From the NCBI GenBank assembly GCA_963795825.1, contig CAWCIW010000001.1, forward strand, positions 1,488,001-1,552,000: a stretch of 64,000 nucleotides of DNA. The letters are read 5' to 3'. The notes under the pieces were generated by a model. That model searched no databases and was not told the origin of the DNA. It worked only from the letters and a program-made list of their open reading frames with translations. Positions 1 to 7,556 of this stretch are shown here, piece after piece. This DNA is from BOG-908 sp963795825. Lineage in GTDB: Bacteria; Pseudomonadota; Alphaproteobacteria; Acetobacterales; Acetobacteraceae. Each line of letters begins with the position of its first letter. Within the stretch, counting starts at the first letter, position 1. Made by a program: the position numbers and the translations under genes.

Positions 1-1
1 G

Positions 2-298
2 GTGCGGGCCGCCACCGAGAGTGCGAAAGGCGGCTCCGGCCTGGCAAAGCCTCTGCAGCAATCGGGCATCTTCCCGATACGCACGGTGTATCTCCTGCGC
101 CTCGGCGAGGAGACTGCCCAGCTCGGCGGCATGTCCCTGCGCGCCGCCGAGATACACGAGGAGCAGTCGCGCATAGGCATCGAGCGCGTAACGGCGTTGC
201 TGGTGCCTGTGCTTATCCTTACGATGGGCGTGGCGGTGGCCGGTATTGTCAGTTCTTTGTTGCTGGCGATGCTGAGTTTGAACGATCTCGCGCAGTAG
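2..298 (+). CDS. gspF: Type II secretion system F family protein, C-terminal end (5' truncated by window)
   Basis: About 98 residues of the C-terminal half of a GspF/PilC-type inner-membrane platform protein. Visible are the family's short G-I-F-P motif, the following L-R-L-G-E-E-T-A-Q-L helix (residues about 33-42) and the terminal hydrophobic segment (about 65-90) that ends in N-D-L. Family knowledge: GspF anchors the pseudopilus assembly platform in the cytoplasmic membrane. The gene begins before the window, so whether it is gspF or a type IV pilus homologue cannot be settled here. The stop codon is directly followed by the first copy of the dispersed palindromic element. Confidence 0.75.
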   Translation: MRAATESAKGGSGLAKPLQQSGIFPIRTVYLLRLGEETAQLGGMSLRAAEIHEEQSRIGIERVTALLVPVLILTMGVAVAGIVSSLLLAMLSLNDLAQ

Positions 299-300
299 GA

Positions 301-481
301 AAGGCAAGGCCTTCTTTTCTGAAAAAAAGAAGCAAAAGACTTTTATTTCGACGCCTGCATGAAGACCCAGGCTTCGTATGCAAGCGCCTCGCCTGCAGAA
401 TAGAGGTTGGCCACCGTGCAAGCGTCGAAGCAAAAGCTTTTTGCTTCTTTTTCTCGAAAAAGAGGGCCTTCCTTGCTTCCC
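301..481. repeat. Dispersed palindromic element, paired arms (site 1)
   Basis: Left arm at about 301-352 (CTTCTTTT stem pairing with AAAAAGAAG, then the AGCAAAAGACTTTT palindrome). Right arm, inverted, at about 426-481. The 70-bp spacer starts with CGACGCCTGCA and ends with TGCAAGCGTCG, itself an imperfect inverted repeat. The left arm starts 3 bp after the GspF stop codon. Confidence 0.85.
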
Positions 482-548
482 CGCTAAGCAGCCCGAACGT
501 TAATAGTGAAACTACTAACCCCGCTGGAAAGCAGATTACTCTGCCGCG

Positions 549-1010
549 TCAGATCCGACGCCGCATCTTGCCGGACGCCATCAGGTTACCCAGCGTATCG
601 GATTGGTGGCGATAGCTAACCCAGGCTTGCGCGAACACATCGGCAAGGCGGTGTTCCTCGGCCGAGTGCAGGAGTGGCGCATACCCATCGCGCGCTTTAG
701 TGAAGGCCTGCGTATATTTGAGCAGACTGGCCGCCGCCATACGCTGCTGCTCCGGTGTTTTCGCCAGCAGCATCTTGGCTTCACCGATACGGTAGCGGTC
801 CGTCGCCTGAACGATCTGGCCCAGAAAATGCGCGGCCGGCAGGTATTCGCCGCGCAACTTGGCCGCGATCGCGTCCGTCCGGCTCAGGCACACGAACGCG
901 AACGCGCCCAGGGCGACAGTCACGCAAAGCACCACCGCGAACGCCGCGATGAACCTGTTCCTAATCGTCAGGCGCAGGGCGAACAGGGGTGCGTCGGTTG
1001 GTTGCGACAT
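549..1010 (-). pseudogene. Truncated methyl-accepting chemotaxis protein, N-terminal sensor part only
   Basis: A 153-residue protein with a short cytoplasmic N-terminus, one transmembrane helix (residues about 20-43) and the beginning of a four-helix-bundle (4HB_MCP-type) periplasmic sensor with heptad-like helices. Complete chemoreceptors are about 500-600 residues and carry a second transmembrane helix, HAMP and a methyl-accepting signalling domain. None of these follows: the frame stops after an R-R-R-I end, about 70 bp from the neighbouring repeat element. It is probably a remnant, although a free-standing 4HB protein cannot be excluded. The ATG at 1010 is the natural start because it directly precedes the hydrophobic segment. 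Confidence 0.6.
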
Positions 1011-1359
1011 GGTTCAGATTCCCAGCATGCGTTCAGGACCGTTGCAGGTCAGAACAGCAAGGTTGCAGTATAGCGAAGTCCGACCCGAACCGCCCGTAGC
1101 AGGCTGCGAACGGTTCGCGCGGCACGCGTATCGCCGAGGTTCCATGCCGGACAGTATTCGCGCTTCGCTAATGTAAGCATAACATCCTGGGTTGTGCGGC
1201 CCGCACGCAACGCACGCGAACCGTATGCCCCATATGAAAGTCGAAACAAGGCAGCCGGGCCGGATCGGCGCGCCGCACCCGCAATGACACAGCTTGCAAA
1301 ACGGTAACCGATCCACGATGCATGCCGAACAACGACTTGCCGCATCATCCGGAGACTTC
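1011..1359. other. Divergent intergenic region without a recognisable gene
   Basis: About 350 bp between the divergently transcribed chemoreceptor remnant and the S53 peptidase. It must hold the promoters for both. Several short frames cross it but none has family features or a convincing ribosome-binding site. I see no clear operator or RNA element. Confidence 0.5.
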
Positions 1360-3408
1360 ATGACGCCATCGCAGTCCAAACGCCGCGTCCGCCTCGCCGC
1401 GCGCGCCGCAAGTGTCGCCGCCGCGTGCCTGTGCCTGGTCGAGACCGCGGCCGCAGCGCCCCCCGCCGTCGATCTAGGCGCGTTGCCGGATGCGCAGCCA
1501 CTCACCGCCACCGTCTGGCTGGCCCGCAAGGACGAGGCAGGTTTTCAGCGCGCGCTGAAGGCGATCTACGATCCCGCATCGCCCGCTTTCCACCACTGGC
1601 TCACGCCCGCGCAATATGATGCGTTCATGCCCGGTCCGGACAGCCTGGCCACATTGCGCGACGCGCTCGTACAGGCAGGGCTCACGGTCGACAGCGCCGC
1701 GGCCGACGGGCGTTCGCTCCAGGTGAGCGCATCCGCCGCCACCGTCGCGCGCGCGTTCGGATCGCCGGTACACCGCTTCCAGACCGCCGCCGGAACCTTC
1801 CTGGCAGCCACCGCCAGGCCGACTCTGCCCGGCGCGCCCGGCACGCTGGTAGCCGCGATCACCGGCCTCGGCACGCCCCGCACCCAACCCTTCGCCCTCC
1901 GCCAGATCGACCGCTCGACCGGCCGGCCGGTCGCCCTGGCACTCGCCCCGAAGCACACGGCAACCAGCGCGGCCGGCTCGCCGCTCAATCCGTATCTCAC
2001 CAACTCATGCTATGACGGCTACACCAGGCAATTCCTCGAGACCGCCGAGGGCGACGCCACCTTCATCGGCCGCCGCGAGGTAAACGGCTATTTCGCGGCC
2101 GGTCCGGGCTACGGCGTATGCGGCTACGACGCCACCCAGCTGCGTGCCCATTACGGCCTGACGAACCTGGAGGGCAGGGGCCTGGACGGCCACGGCCAGA
2201 CCATCGGGATCGTGGTCGCCTACGGCTCGCCCTTCATCCTCAGCGACGTGAACACCTATTCCGCCGTCCTCGGCCTGCCGCAGCTCGGCGCCAGCAATTT
2301 CCAGCTCGTGGCACCGCTCGGCCGCCCGCTGACCTACGATCCCGGCTGGTCCACCGAGACCACGATCGACGTCTCGATGGCACACGCGATCGCCCCGGGG
2401 GCCAGGATCGTGCTGCTCGTCGCACCCTCGAATTCGACGACGGATCTGATCACGACGTTCCAATACGCCGTCAAGCACAACGTGGCCGACGTGGTGTCGA
2501 TGAGCTTCGGCGAACCCGAGTTCGGCTCCAACGGATCCGATGAACAGGCCTGGGGGCTGGCGACCGCGGAGGCCGCCTCCTACGGCATCGGCGTGACCGT
2601 TTCGACAGGCGATACAGGCGACAACGGCGCCGGCACGCCGCAGGGCGCGCCCTCGACTCCTGCCGACAGCGCCTATGTCACGGCGATCGGCGGCACCACG
2701 CTCGGCTTTCCGGCCGGCGACGGCAAGCGCGATATCGGCTGGGGCTGGCAATCCACCTTCCCGAACACGAACCGGCTCGTGAAAACCAAGCTGCAGGTCG
2801 GCCCGGGTGAGGCCGTGGGCTCCGGCGGTGGCGAAAGCGTCTATTTCGGCAAGCCATACTGGCAATTCGCGCTGCCCGGCCAGGGTCGCCAGACGCCGGA
2901 TATCGCCGCGATCGCCGATCCCCTGACCGGCGCCGACCTCGTGCTCACCGTCAACGCCAATAACGACCTCGTCCAGGTCGTGACCGTGGCCGGCGGCACC
3001 AGCGTGGCCTCGCCCGTATTCGCGGGCATGGCGGCACTCGCCAACCAGCTCGCCGGACAGCGCATCGGCCAGATCGCGCCGTTGCTGCCGTCGCTGCCGA
3101 GCGGCGCCATCACCGACATACTGCCGCTCACCAGCCAGGCGCCGAAGATGATGGCCACGTTGCACGGCAAGCCGCTTGCCACGCCGGACGTCACCCCCGA
3201 CGCGCTGGCGCTGCTGCCCGAGGGCGTGGACGACATCGCGCAGATCTTCGTCGTGCGCCCGGTCTTTTCGATGACCATCTTCACCTACGGTCTTGATACC
3301 TCGCTCACCACCGCGATCGGCTGGGACAACGTGACGGGATACGGCGAGCCTAAAGGCGGCGTTTTCCTCGAAGCATTGGCAAAGGCGGCGAAGGCGGCTC
3401 AGCAGTAG
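1360..3408 (+). CDS. S53 family (sedolisin/kumamolisin-type) secreted peptidase
   Basis: A 682-residue preproprotein. The start at 1360 is chosen because GGAG lies 8 bp upstream and a typical signal peptide follows (basic residues, then an alanine-rich hydrophobic stretch ending in A-A-A-A-P). A pro-kumamolisin activation domain covers residues about 40-180. The catalytic set is visible: Glu333 and Asp337 in S-T-E-T-T-I-D, the oxyanion Asp418 in S-T-G-D-T-G-D and the nucleophile Ser548 in G-G-T-S-V-A-S-P. A C-terminal W-D-N-V-T-G-Y-G motif matches the calcium site of the family. S53 enzymes are active at acid pH, which supports an acidic habitat. A second, divergent S53 gene lies at 7557-9563. 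Convergent with moeA, with an element pair between the two stop codons. Confidence 0.92.
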   Translation: MTPSQSKRRVRLAARAASVAAACLCLVETAAAAPPAVDLGALPDAQPLTATVWLARKDEAGFQRALKAIYDPASPAFHHWLTPAQYDAFMPGPDSLATLRDALVQAGLTVDSAAADGRSLQVSASAATVARAFGSPVHRFQTAAGTFLAATARPTLPGAPGTLVAAITGLGTPRTQPFALRQIDRSTGRPVALALAPKHTATSAAGSPLNPYLTNSCYDGYTRQFLETAEGDATFIGRREVNGYFAAGPGYGVCGYDATQLRAHYGLTNLEGRGLDGHGQTIGIVVAYGSPFILSDVNTYSAVLGLPQLGASNFQLVAPLGRPLTYDPGWSTETTIDVSMAHAIAPGARIVLLVAPSNSTTDLITTFQYAVKHNVADVVSMSFGEPEFGSNGSDEQAWGLATAEAASYGIGVTVSTGDTGDNGAGTPQGAPSTPADSAYVTAIGGTTLGFPAGDGKRDIGWGWQSTFPNTNRLVKTKLQVGPGEAVGSGGGESVYFGKPYWQFALPGQGRQTPDIAAIADPLTGADLVLTVNANNDLVQVVTVAGGTSVASPVFAGMAALANQLAGQRIGQIAPLLPSLPSGAITDILPLTSQAPKMMATLHGKPLATPDVTPDALALLPEGVDDIAQIFVVRPVFSMTIFTYGLDTSLTTAIGWDNVTGYGEPKGGVFLEALAKAAKAAQQ

Positions 3409-3416
3409 ATATCGGC

Positions 3417-3603
3417 AGCAAGGAAGGAAGGCCTTCTTTTTCGAGAAAAAGAAGCAAAAAGCTTTTGCCGTGACGCCTGCACGAAAATTTGGCTTACGAT
3501 TGCAGCCGCATCGGCCTGCAACGTGAAAGTAGGCCTTCGTGCAGGCGTCGGAGCAAAAGCTTTTTGGTCCTTTTTCTCGAAAAAGGACTGCTTGCTTCCT
3601 TGC
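3417..3603. repeat. Dispersed palindromic element, mixed pair (site 2)
   Basis: Left arm (about 3421-3470) carries the CTTC/GAAG stem, whereas the inverted right arm (about 3550-3603) carries the GTCC/GGAC stem, so one pair combines two stem types. The spacer begins GACGCCTGCACGAA and ends TTCGTGCAGGCGTC, a perfect 14-bp inverted repeat. It fills the gap between the convergent S53 peptidase and moeA. Confidence 0.88.
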
Positions 3604-3630
3604 CTAAAGATGTCGCCACAAACCGATGCC

Positions 3631-4830
3631 CTAAAGCCGAATAACCCGAACCGCAGCGCCAGCCGCCAGCGCCGGCGCATGCGGCGCCCGCAACACCAAA
3701 GCATCCGCCCCTGCCAGCGCCCGCAGCAGCGCCAAATCCTGCCGCTCGAACGGCGTCGCCACCCAAACACCCGACGCATCGCGCGCCAGCGTCGCCCGCA
3801 GATGATCCGCCCGGTGATCGTTGGCCCGCACCGCCGCCCCCAGCACGGCCGCCTCCTCCGCCGGCCCGCATTCCGCCAGGCCGCCCAGCCGCGCCAGAGC
3901 CGGCAGCAGAAACAATACCGCGCAAACGAACGCGCTCACCGGATTGCCCGGCAATCCCAGCACCGGCATCCCCGCCAGATCGCCGAAGATCATCGGCTTG
4001 CCGGGCCGCATCGCGATCTTCCAGAAATCCAGCCGGAACCCCACGGCCCCCAACCCGGCCTGCACCAGATCGTGGTCCCCCACACTGGCGCCCCCCGTCG
4101 TCACCAGCATGTCCGCCCCACGCGCCCCGCCCGACGCGTCGGCGATCGCCGCCGCCGTATCGCCCGCCACCGGCAACACGATCGCCTCGGCCCCCGCGCC
4201 ACGCACCAGCGCCGCCAGGCAATGCGCGTTCGAACTGACGATCCCGCCTGCGCCCACCGCCTCGCCGGGCAGGCTCAGCTCGTCGCCCGTCGCCAGTATC
4301 GCCACGCGCGGCCGCCTTCGCACCGTCAGCCACGGATGGTTGCCCGCCGCCGCCAGCCCCACGTCGCGCGCCCCGAGCCGCCGCCCCGCCGCCAGCAACA
4401 CATCGCCCGCCGCGAAATCCTGCCCCTGCCGGCGGATATGCTGGCCCGCGTGCGGCGCCGCGCCCACCACCACGGTCTCCGCCTCCGCCGTCGCATCCTC
4501 CTGCAACAGCACGCAATCCGCGCCCGACGGCATCACGCTGCCGGTGAACAACCTGACCGCCTCGCCCCATTTCAACACGCCATCGAACGGCCGCCCGGCC
4601 GGCGCGGCCCCTACCACGCGCAGCCTGGCACCCGCGCCGGCATCGGCCGCCCGCAACGCGTAACCATCCATCGCGGATACATCGGCCGGCGGCTGCGTCA
4701 ACCTGGCGTGCACGTCTGCCGCCAATACGCGACCGTAGGCTTCGGCAAGCGCTATGGTTTCGCTTCCTACGGCTCCCAGATCCGAAAGTATTCTTGCTCT
4801 GGCTTCATCTACGGAGAGTAAGGAAGTCAA
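3631..4830 (-). CDS. moeA: Molybdopterin molybdotransferase MoeA
   Basis: A 399-residue protein that inserts molybdate into adenylylated molybdopterin, the last step of molybdenum cofactor synthesis. Visible are the N-terminal S-A-M-D-G-Y-A motif (residues about 52-58), the central MoCF-type domain with V-T-T-G-G-A-S-V-G-D-H-D and the M-R-P-G-K-P motif, and the C-terminal beta-barrel domain. Length matches the family. The start is a TTG at 4830, preceded at about 6 bp by AGAAGG that belongs to the neighbouring palindromic element, so the repeat seems to supply the ribosome-binding site. It is the last gene of the minus-strand trp-moa run and lies downstream of moaC. Confidence 0.93.
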   Translation of the reverse strand: MTSLLSVDEARARILSDLGAVGSETIALAEAYGRVLAADVHARLTQPPADVSAMDGYALRAADAGAGARLRVVGAAPAGRPFDGVLKWGEAVRLFTGSVMPSGADCVLLQEDATAEAETVVVGAAPHAGQHIRRQGQDFAAGDVLLAAGRRLGARDVGLAAAGNHPWLTVRRRPRVAILATGDELSLPGEAVGAGGIVSSNAHCLAALVRGAGAEAIVLPVAGDTAAAIADASGGARGADMLVTTGGASVGDHDLVQAGLGAVGFRLDFWKIAMRPGKPMIFGDLAGMPVLGLPGNPVSAFVCAVLFLLPALARLGGLAECGPAEEAAVLGAAVRANDHRADHLRATLARDASGVWVATPFERQDLALLRALAGADALVLRAPHAPALAAGAAVRVIRL

Positions 4831-4878
4831 GGAAGGCCTTCTTTTTTGAAAAAAAGAAGCAAAAAACTTTTGCTCCCT
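4821..4878 (+). repeat. Dispersed palindromic element, single arm (site 3)
   Basis: CTTCTTTTTT stem pairing with AAAAAAGAAG, followed by the CAAAAAACTTTTG palindrome and a CCCTGTCGGCG end. It overlaps the moeA start by about 10 bp. Its inverted partner is not nearby; instead the opposite-facing arm lies beyond moaC at 5417-5472. Confidence 0.85.
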
Positions 4879-4893
4879 GTCGGCGTGGGGCGG

Positions 4894-5364
4894 TTAGGTT
4901 GCGCTGTAGGTTCCGGAGGCGCCGCCTTCTTTGAATGTTACGCGCAGGTTTTCTATGTGCATGCCGCGGTCTATAGCCTTGCACATGTCGTAAACGGTGA
5001 GCGCGGCCACGCTTGCTGCGGTCAACGCCTCCATCTCCACGCCCGTCCTGCCTGTCGTGCGCACGGTCGCGGAAATCTCCACGCCGGACTTGCCTGGCTC
5101 CAGCTCGACCTCTACAGAATCCACAGGCAACGGATGGCACAGCGGTATCAGCTCCCAGGTCCGTTTCGCCGCCATGATCCCGGCCAGCCTGGCGATCCCC
5201 AGCACGTCGCCCTTCTTCGCCGTCCCGCCTTGTATTACCGCCAGCGTCGCATCCAACATCACCACCCGACATTGCGCCGTCGCCACCCGAACCGTCACCG
5301 CCTTGGCGGAAACATCCACCATGACCGCCCGCCCATCAGAATCGAAATGCGTAAGAGAAGCCAA
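4894..5364 (-). CDS. moaC: Cyclic pyranopterin monophosphate synthase MoaC
   Basis: Converts the product of MoaA into cyclic pyranopterin monophosphate, an early step of molybdenum cofactor synthesis. The TTG at 5364 is chosen as start because GGGAG lies 6 bp upstream and the family's L-T-H-F-D opening follows at once; this gives 156 residues, the usual length. Conserved K-R-T-W-E-L-I-P-L-C-H-P-L (residues 67-79) and Y-D-M-C-K-A-I-D (125-132), which hold the catalytic Lys/Asp set, are intact. The open frame can be extended upstream, but that extension translates the palindromic element. The gene sits exactly between two inverted arms of that element. Confidence 0.93.
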   Translation of the reverse strand: MASLTHFDSDGRAVMVDVSAKAVTVRVATAQCRVVMLDATLAVIQGGTAKKGDVLGIARLAGIMAAKRTWELIPLCHPLPVDSVEVELEPGKSGVEISATVRTTGRTGVEMEALTAASVAALTVYDMCKAIDRGMHIENLRVTFKEGGASGTYSAT

Positions 5365-5416
5365 AAGAACTCCCAACAAACAAAGCACCAAAAGAGAAAA
5401 CCAAAGCCCAACAACC

Positions 5417-5472
5417 GCGTCACAGCAAAAGTTTTTTGCTTTTTTTTTCAAAAAAGAAGGCCTTGCTTGCCT
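5417..5472 (-). repeat. Dispersed palindromic element, single arm (site 4)
   Basis: Inverted (right-type) arm with a GCAAAAGTTTTTTGC palindrome followed by the TTTTTTTTTC/AAAAAAGAAGG hairpin, slightly degenerate in the stem. Its outer end lies 6 bp from the trpC stop codon. Together with site 3 it flanks moaC. Confidence 0.82.
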
Positions 5473-5477
5473 AAACT

Positions 5478-6296
5478 TTAATGCCCCAGCAAAGCCCGCG
5501 TAGCAGCCACCAGATCCGCCTGCCGCAACAAACTCTCCCCAACCAGCATGCAATGCGCGCCAACCGCCGCCAAACGCTGCAGGTCCGACCGCCCGCGTAT
5601 CCCGCTCTCCGTCACCAGTATCCGCCCGGGCGAGAGATGTGGCGCCAGCGCGATCGTGGTTGCGATATCCGTCGACAGTGTCTTCAGGTTTCGGTTGTTG
5701 ATGCCGATCAGCGGCGTCTGCAATCCGAGCGCGCGATCGAGCTCCACGCGGTCATGCACCTCCACCAGAACGTCGAGATCGAGGTCGCGCGCCACGCCTT
5801 CCAGCTCGATCGCGCGCGCATCCGTCAGCGCCGCCATGATCAGCAATATGCAATCCGCCCCGGCCGCGCGGCTCTCGTACACCTGCCAAGGATCGAGTAT
5901 GAAATCCTTGCGCAACACCGGCAGAGTCACCGCCGCACGCGCCGCCTGCATATCGGCCAGCGACCCCTGGAAATACGGCCCGTCCGTCAGCACCGACAGA
6001 CACGTGGCCCCGCCCGCCTGGTAAGCGCGCGCCACATCTGCCGCGTCGATCTCCCCCCGTATCATCCCGCCGGACGGCGAAGCCCGCTTGATCTCCGCGA
6101 TCAGCCCGCATTTGCCGGCGATAAGCTGCCGTTTCAGCGCCTCGCCAAACCCGCGCGGCCTATGCTTGCTGTGCGAGATCTGCTTGTGCAGCGCGCGCAA
6201 TGGCGTCACCTGGCGGCGACGATCCACCTCGGCCGCGGTATCCGCGCAGATCCGCGCCAGCGCGTCCGGAAGCTCGGGAGGAAGTGCATCCGGCAT
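5478..6296 (-). CDS. trpC: Indole-3-glycerol phosphate synthase TrpC
   Basis: A 272-residue TIM-barrel enzyme that closes the indole ring in tryptophan synthesis. Key motifs: E-I-K-R-A-S-P-S (residues about 68-75), L-R-K-D-F-I-L-D-P-W-Q-V-Y-E-S, I-G-I-N-N-R-N-L-K-T, V-T-E-S-G-I and L-V-G-E-S-L-L. The start at 6296 gives the family's usual N-terminus; the frame stays open further upstream into trpD but adds nothing recognisable. It begins 16 bp after trpD, indicating co-transcription. Confidence 0.95.
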   Translation of the reverse strand: MPDALPPELPDALARICADTAAEVDRRRQVTPLRALHKQISHSKHRPRGFGEALKRQLIAGKCGLIAEIKRASPSGGMIRGEIDAADVARAYQAGGATCLSVLTDGPYFQGSLADMQAARAAVTLPVLRKDFILDPWQVYESRAAGADCILLIMAALTDARAIELEGVARDLDLDVLVEVHDRVELDRALGLQTPLIGINNRNLKTLSTDIATTIALAPHLSPGRILVTESGIRGRSDLQRLAAVGAHCMLVGESLLRQADLVAATRALLGH

Positions 6297-6312
6297 GTCG
6301 TAAAAACCCGCT

Positions 6313-7338
6313 TCAATTCGCCATCCCGCGCGCGGGATCGCCCAACAGCGCCTCCAGAACACCCAGAGCCGCGCCTCCATCTATCGCCGCCGCGGCCTGC
6401 GCCGCGCCGTCGCGCAAGCCGTGCGCCCGCCCGGCAATCACCAGGCACGCCGCGGCGTTCAGCAGCACCGTATCCCGGTAAGCCCCTGCATCTCCGCGCA
6501 GCAACGCCAGCAAAGCCGCCGCGTTGCCCGCCGCCTCGCCGCCCTGGATCGCGGAGACCGGCGCGCGCCGCAAACCCGCCTCCTCCGGCGACACCACGAA
6601 CCGCCGCACCGCGCCCGCATGCCACTCCGCCACCTGCGTCTCGCCAGCCAGGGTCAGCTCGTCCAGCCCGCATCCGTGCACGATCCAGGCCCGCTCGGCT
6701 CCCAACGCGCCCAAAACCTCCGCCATCGGCACCAGCCAGGCCGGATCGTAAACGCCCGTCAATTGCCGCCGGACCCCGGCCGGGCTGCAAAGCGGTCCCA
6801 ACAAGTTGAACATGGTGCGGAACCCGAGCTCGGCCCGCACCGCCGCCGCATGGCGCAAAGCCGGGTGGTGCGCTGGGGCGAACAGGAACGCCAGGCCCAC
6901 CTGCGCCAGGCCCGCCTCCGCGCCCGCCACCCCGATATCGGTCCGCAAACCCAGCGCCTCCAGCACATCCGCCGCACCGGCCCGCGACGACAACGCCCGG
7001 TTGCCATGTTTGGCGACGGGCACCCCGCAGGCCGCCACCACGAATGCCACGGCGGTCGATACATTCAGCGTGCCCAGCCCGTCGCCGCCGGTGCCGCAAA
7101 CATCCATCGCACAAGCCGGCGCCCGGACCCTTACCATCCTGGCCCGCATGGCGCGCACCGCGCCGGTGAGTTCGGCCACCGTCTCGCCGCGCACATGAAG
7201 CGCCGTCAGCAGCCCGGCAATCTGCGCCGCCGTGGCGCGGCCCTCCATGATCACGCTGAAGGCGGCCTCCGCATCCGGATCGGACAGGGTCTCGCCCGCC
7301 GCCAGGCGCCGCAGCGCGGGCTTCAGCGCGTCAAGCAT
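6313..7338 (-). CDS. trpD: Anthranilate phosphoribosyltransferase TrpD
   Basis: A 341-residue enzyme that transfers phosphoribosyl to anthranilate. The G-T-G-G-D-G phosphate-binding motif is at residues 82-87, followed by N-V-S-T-A, K-H-G-N-R-A-L-S-S-R-A-G-A-A-D-V-L-E-A-L-G and the N-L-L-G-P-L motif. Length matches the family. It starts the trpD-trpC-moaC-moeA run and is separated from trpG by about 3.5 kb of unrelated genes, an unusual break of the usual trpGDC order. Confidence 0.95.
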   Translation of the reverse strand: MLDALKPALRRLAAGETLSDPDAEAAFSVIMEGRATAAQIAGLLTALHVRGETVAELTGAVRAMRARMVRVRAPACAMDVCGTGGDGLGTLNVSTAVAFVVAACGVPVAKHGNRALSSRAGAADVLEALGLRTDIGVAGAEAGLAQVGLAFLFAPAHHPALRHAAAVRAELGFRTMFNLLGPLCSPAGVRRQLTGVYDPAWLVPMAEVLGALGAERAWIVHGCGLDELTLAGETQVAEWHAGAVRRFVVSPEEAGLRRAPVSAIQGGEAAGNAAALLALLRGDAGAYRDTVLLNAAACLVIAGRAHGLRDGAAQAAAAIDGGAALGVLEALLGDPARGMAN

Positions 7339-7556
7339 CGGCGGGGCAGGGTGGCCGCCTTGCCGGCGAAGCTGCCGGTCGCGCGCGCAGGCAGCCCGCA
7401 GGTCTGCCGGGCCCGTGATGTGCCGGGCCGGCCGAAGCCATCGTCCTGGCGTCTCGTGTGCAGATCATTCCAGCGTTCGTCTCGGCGCGCCCGCCTACGC
7501 CGCGAAACGCGCGCGCTGCGGGGGGACGTGGCTGGTGCCGCGCCCCCCGCCACCTG

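Noticed and set aside
2005..3165. 386-codon reverse frame inside the first S53 peptidase
   Set aside because: Antisense shadow of a gene with complete catalytic motifs.
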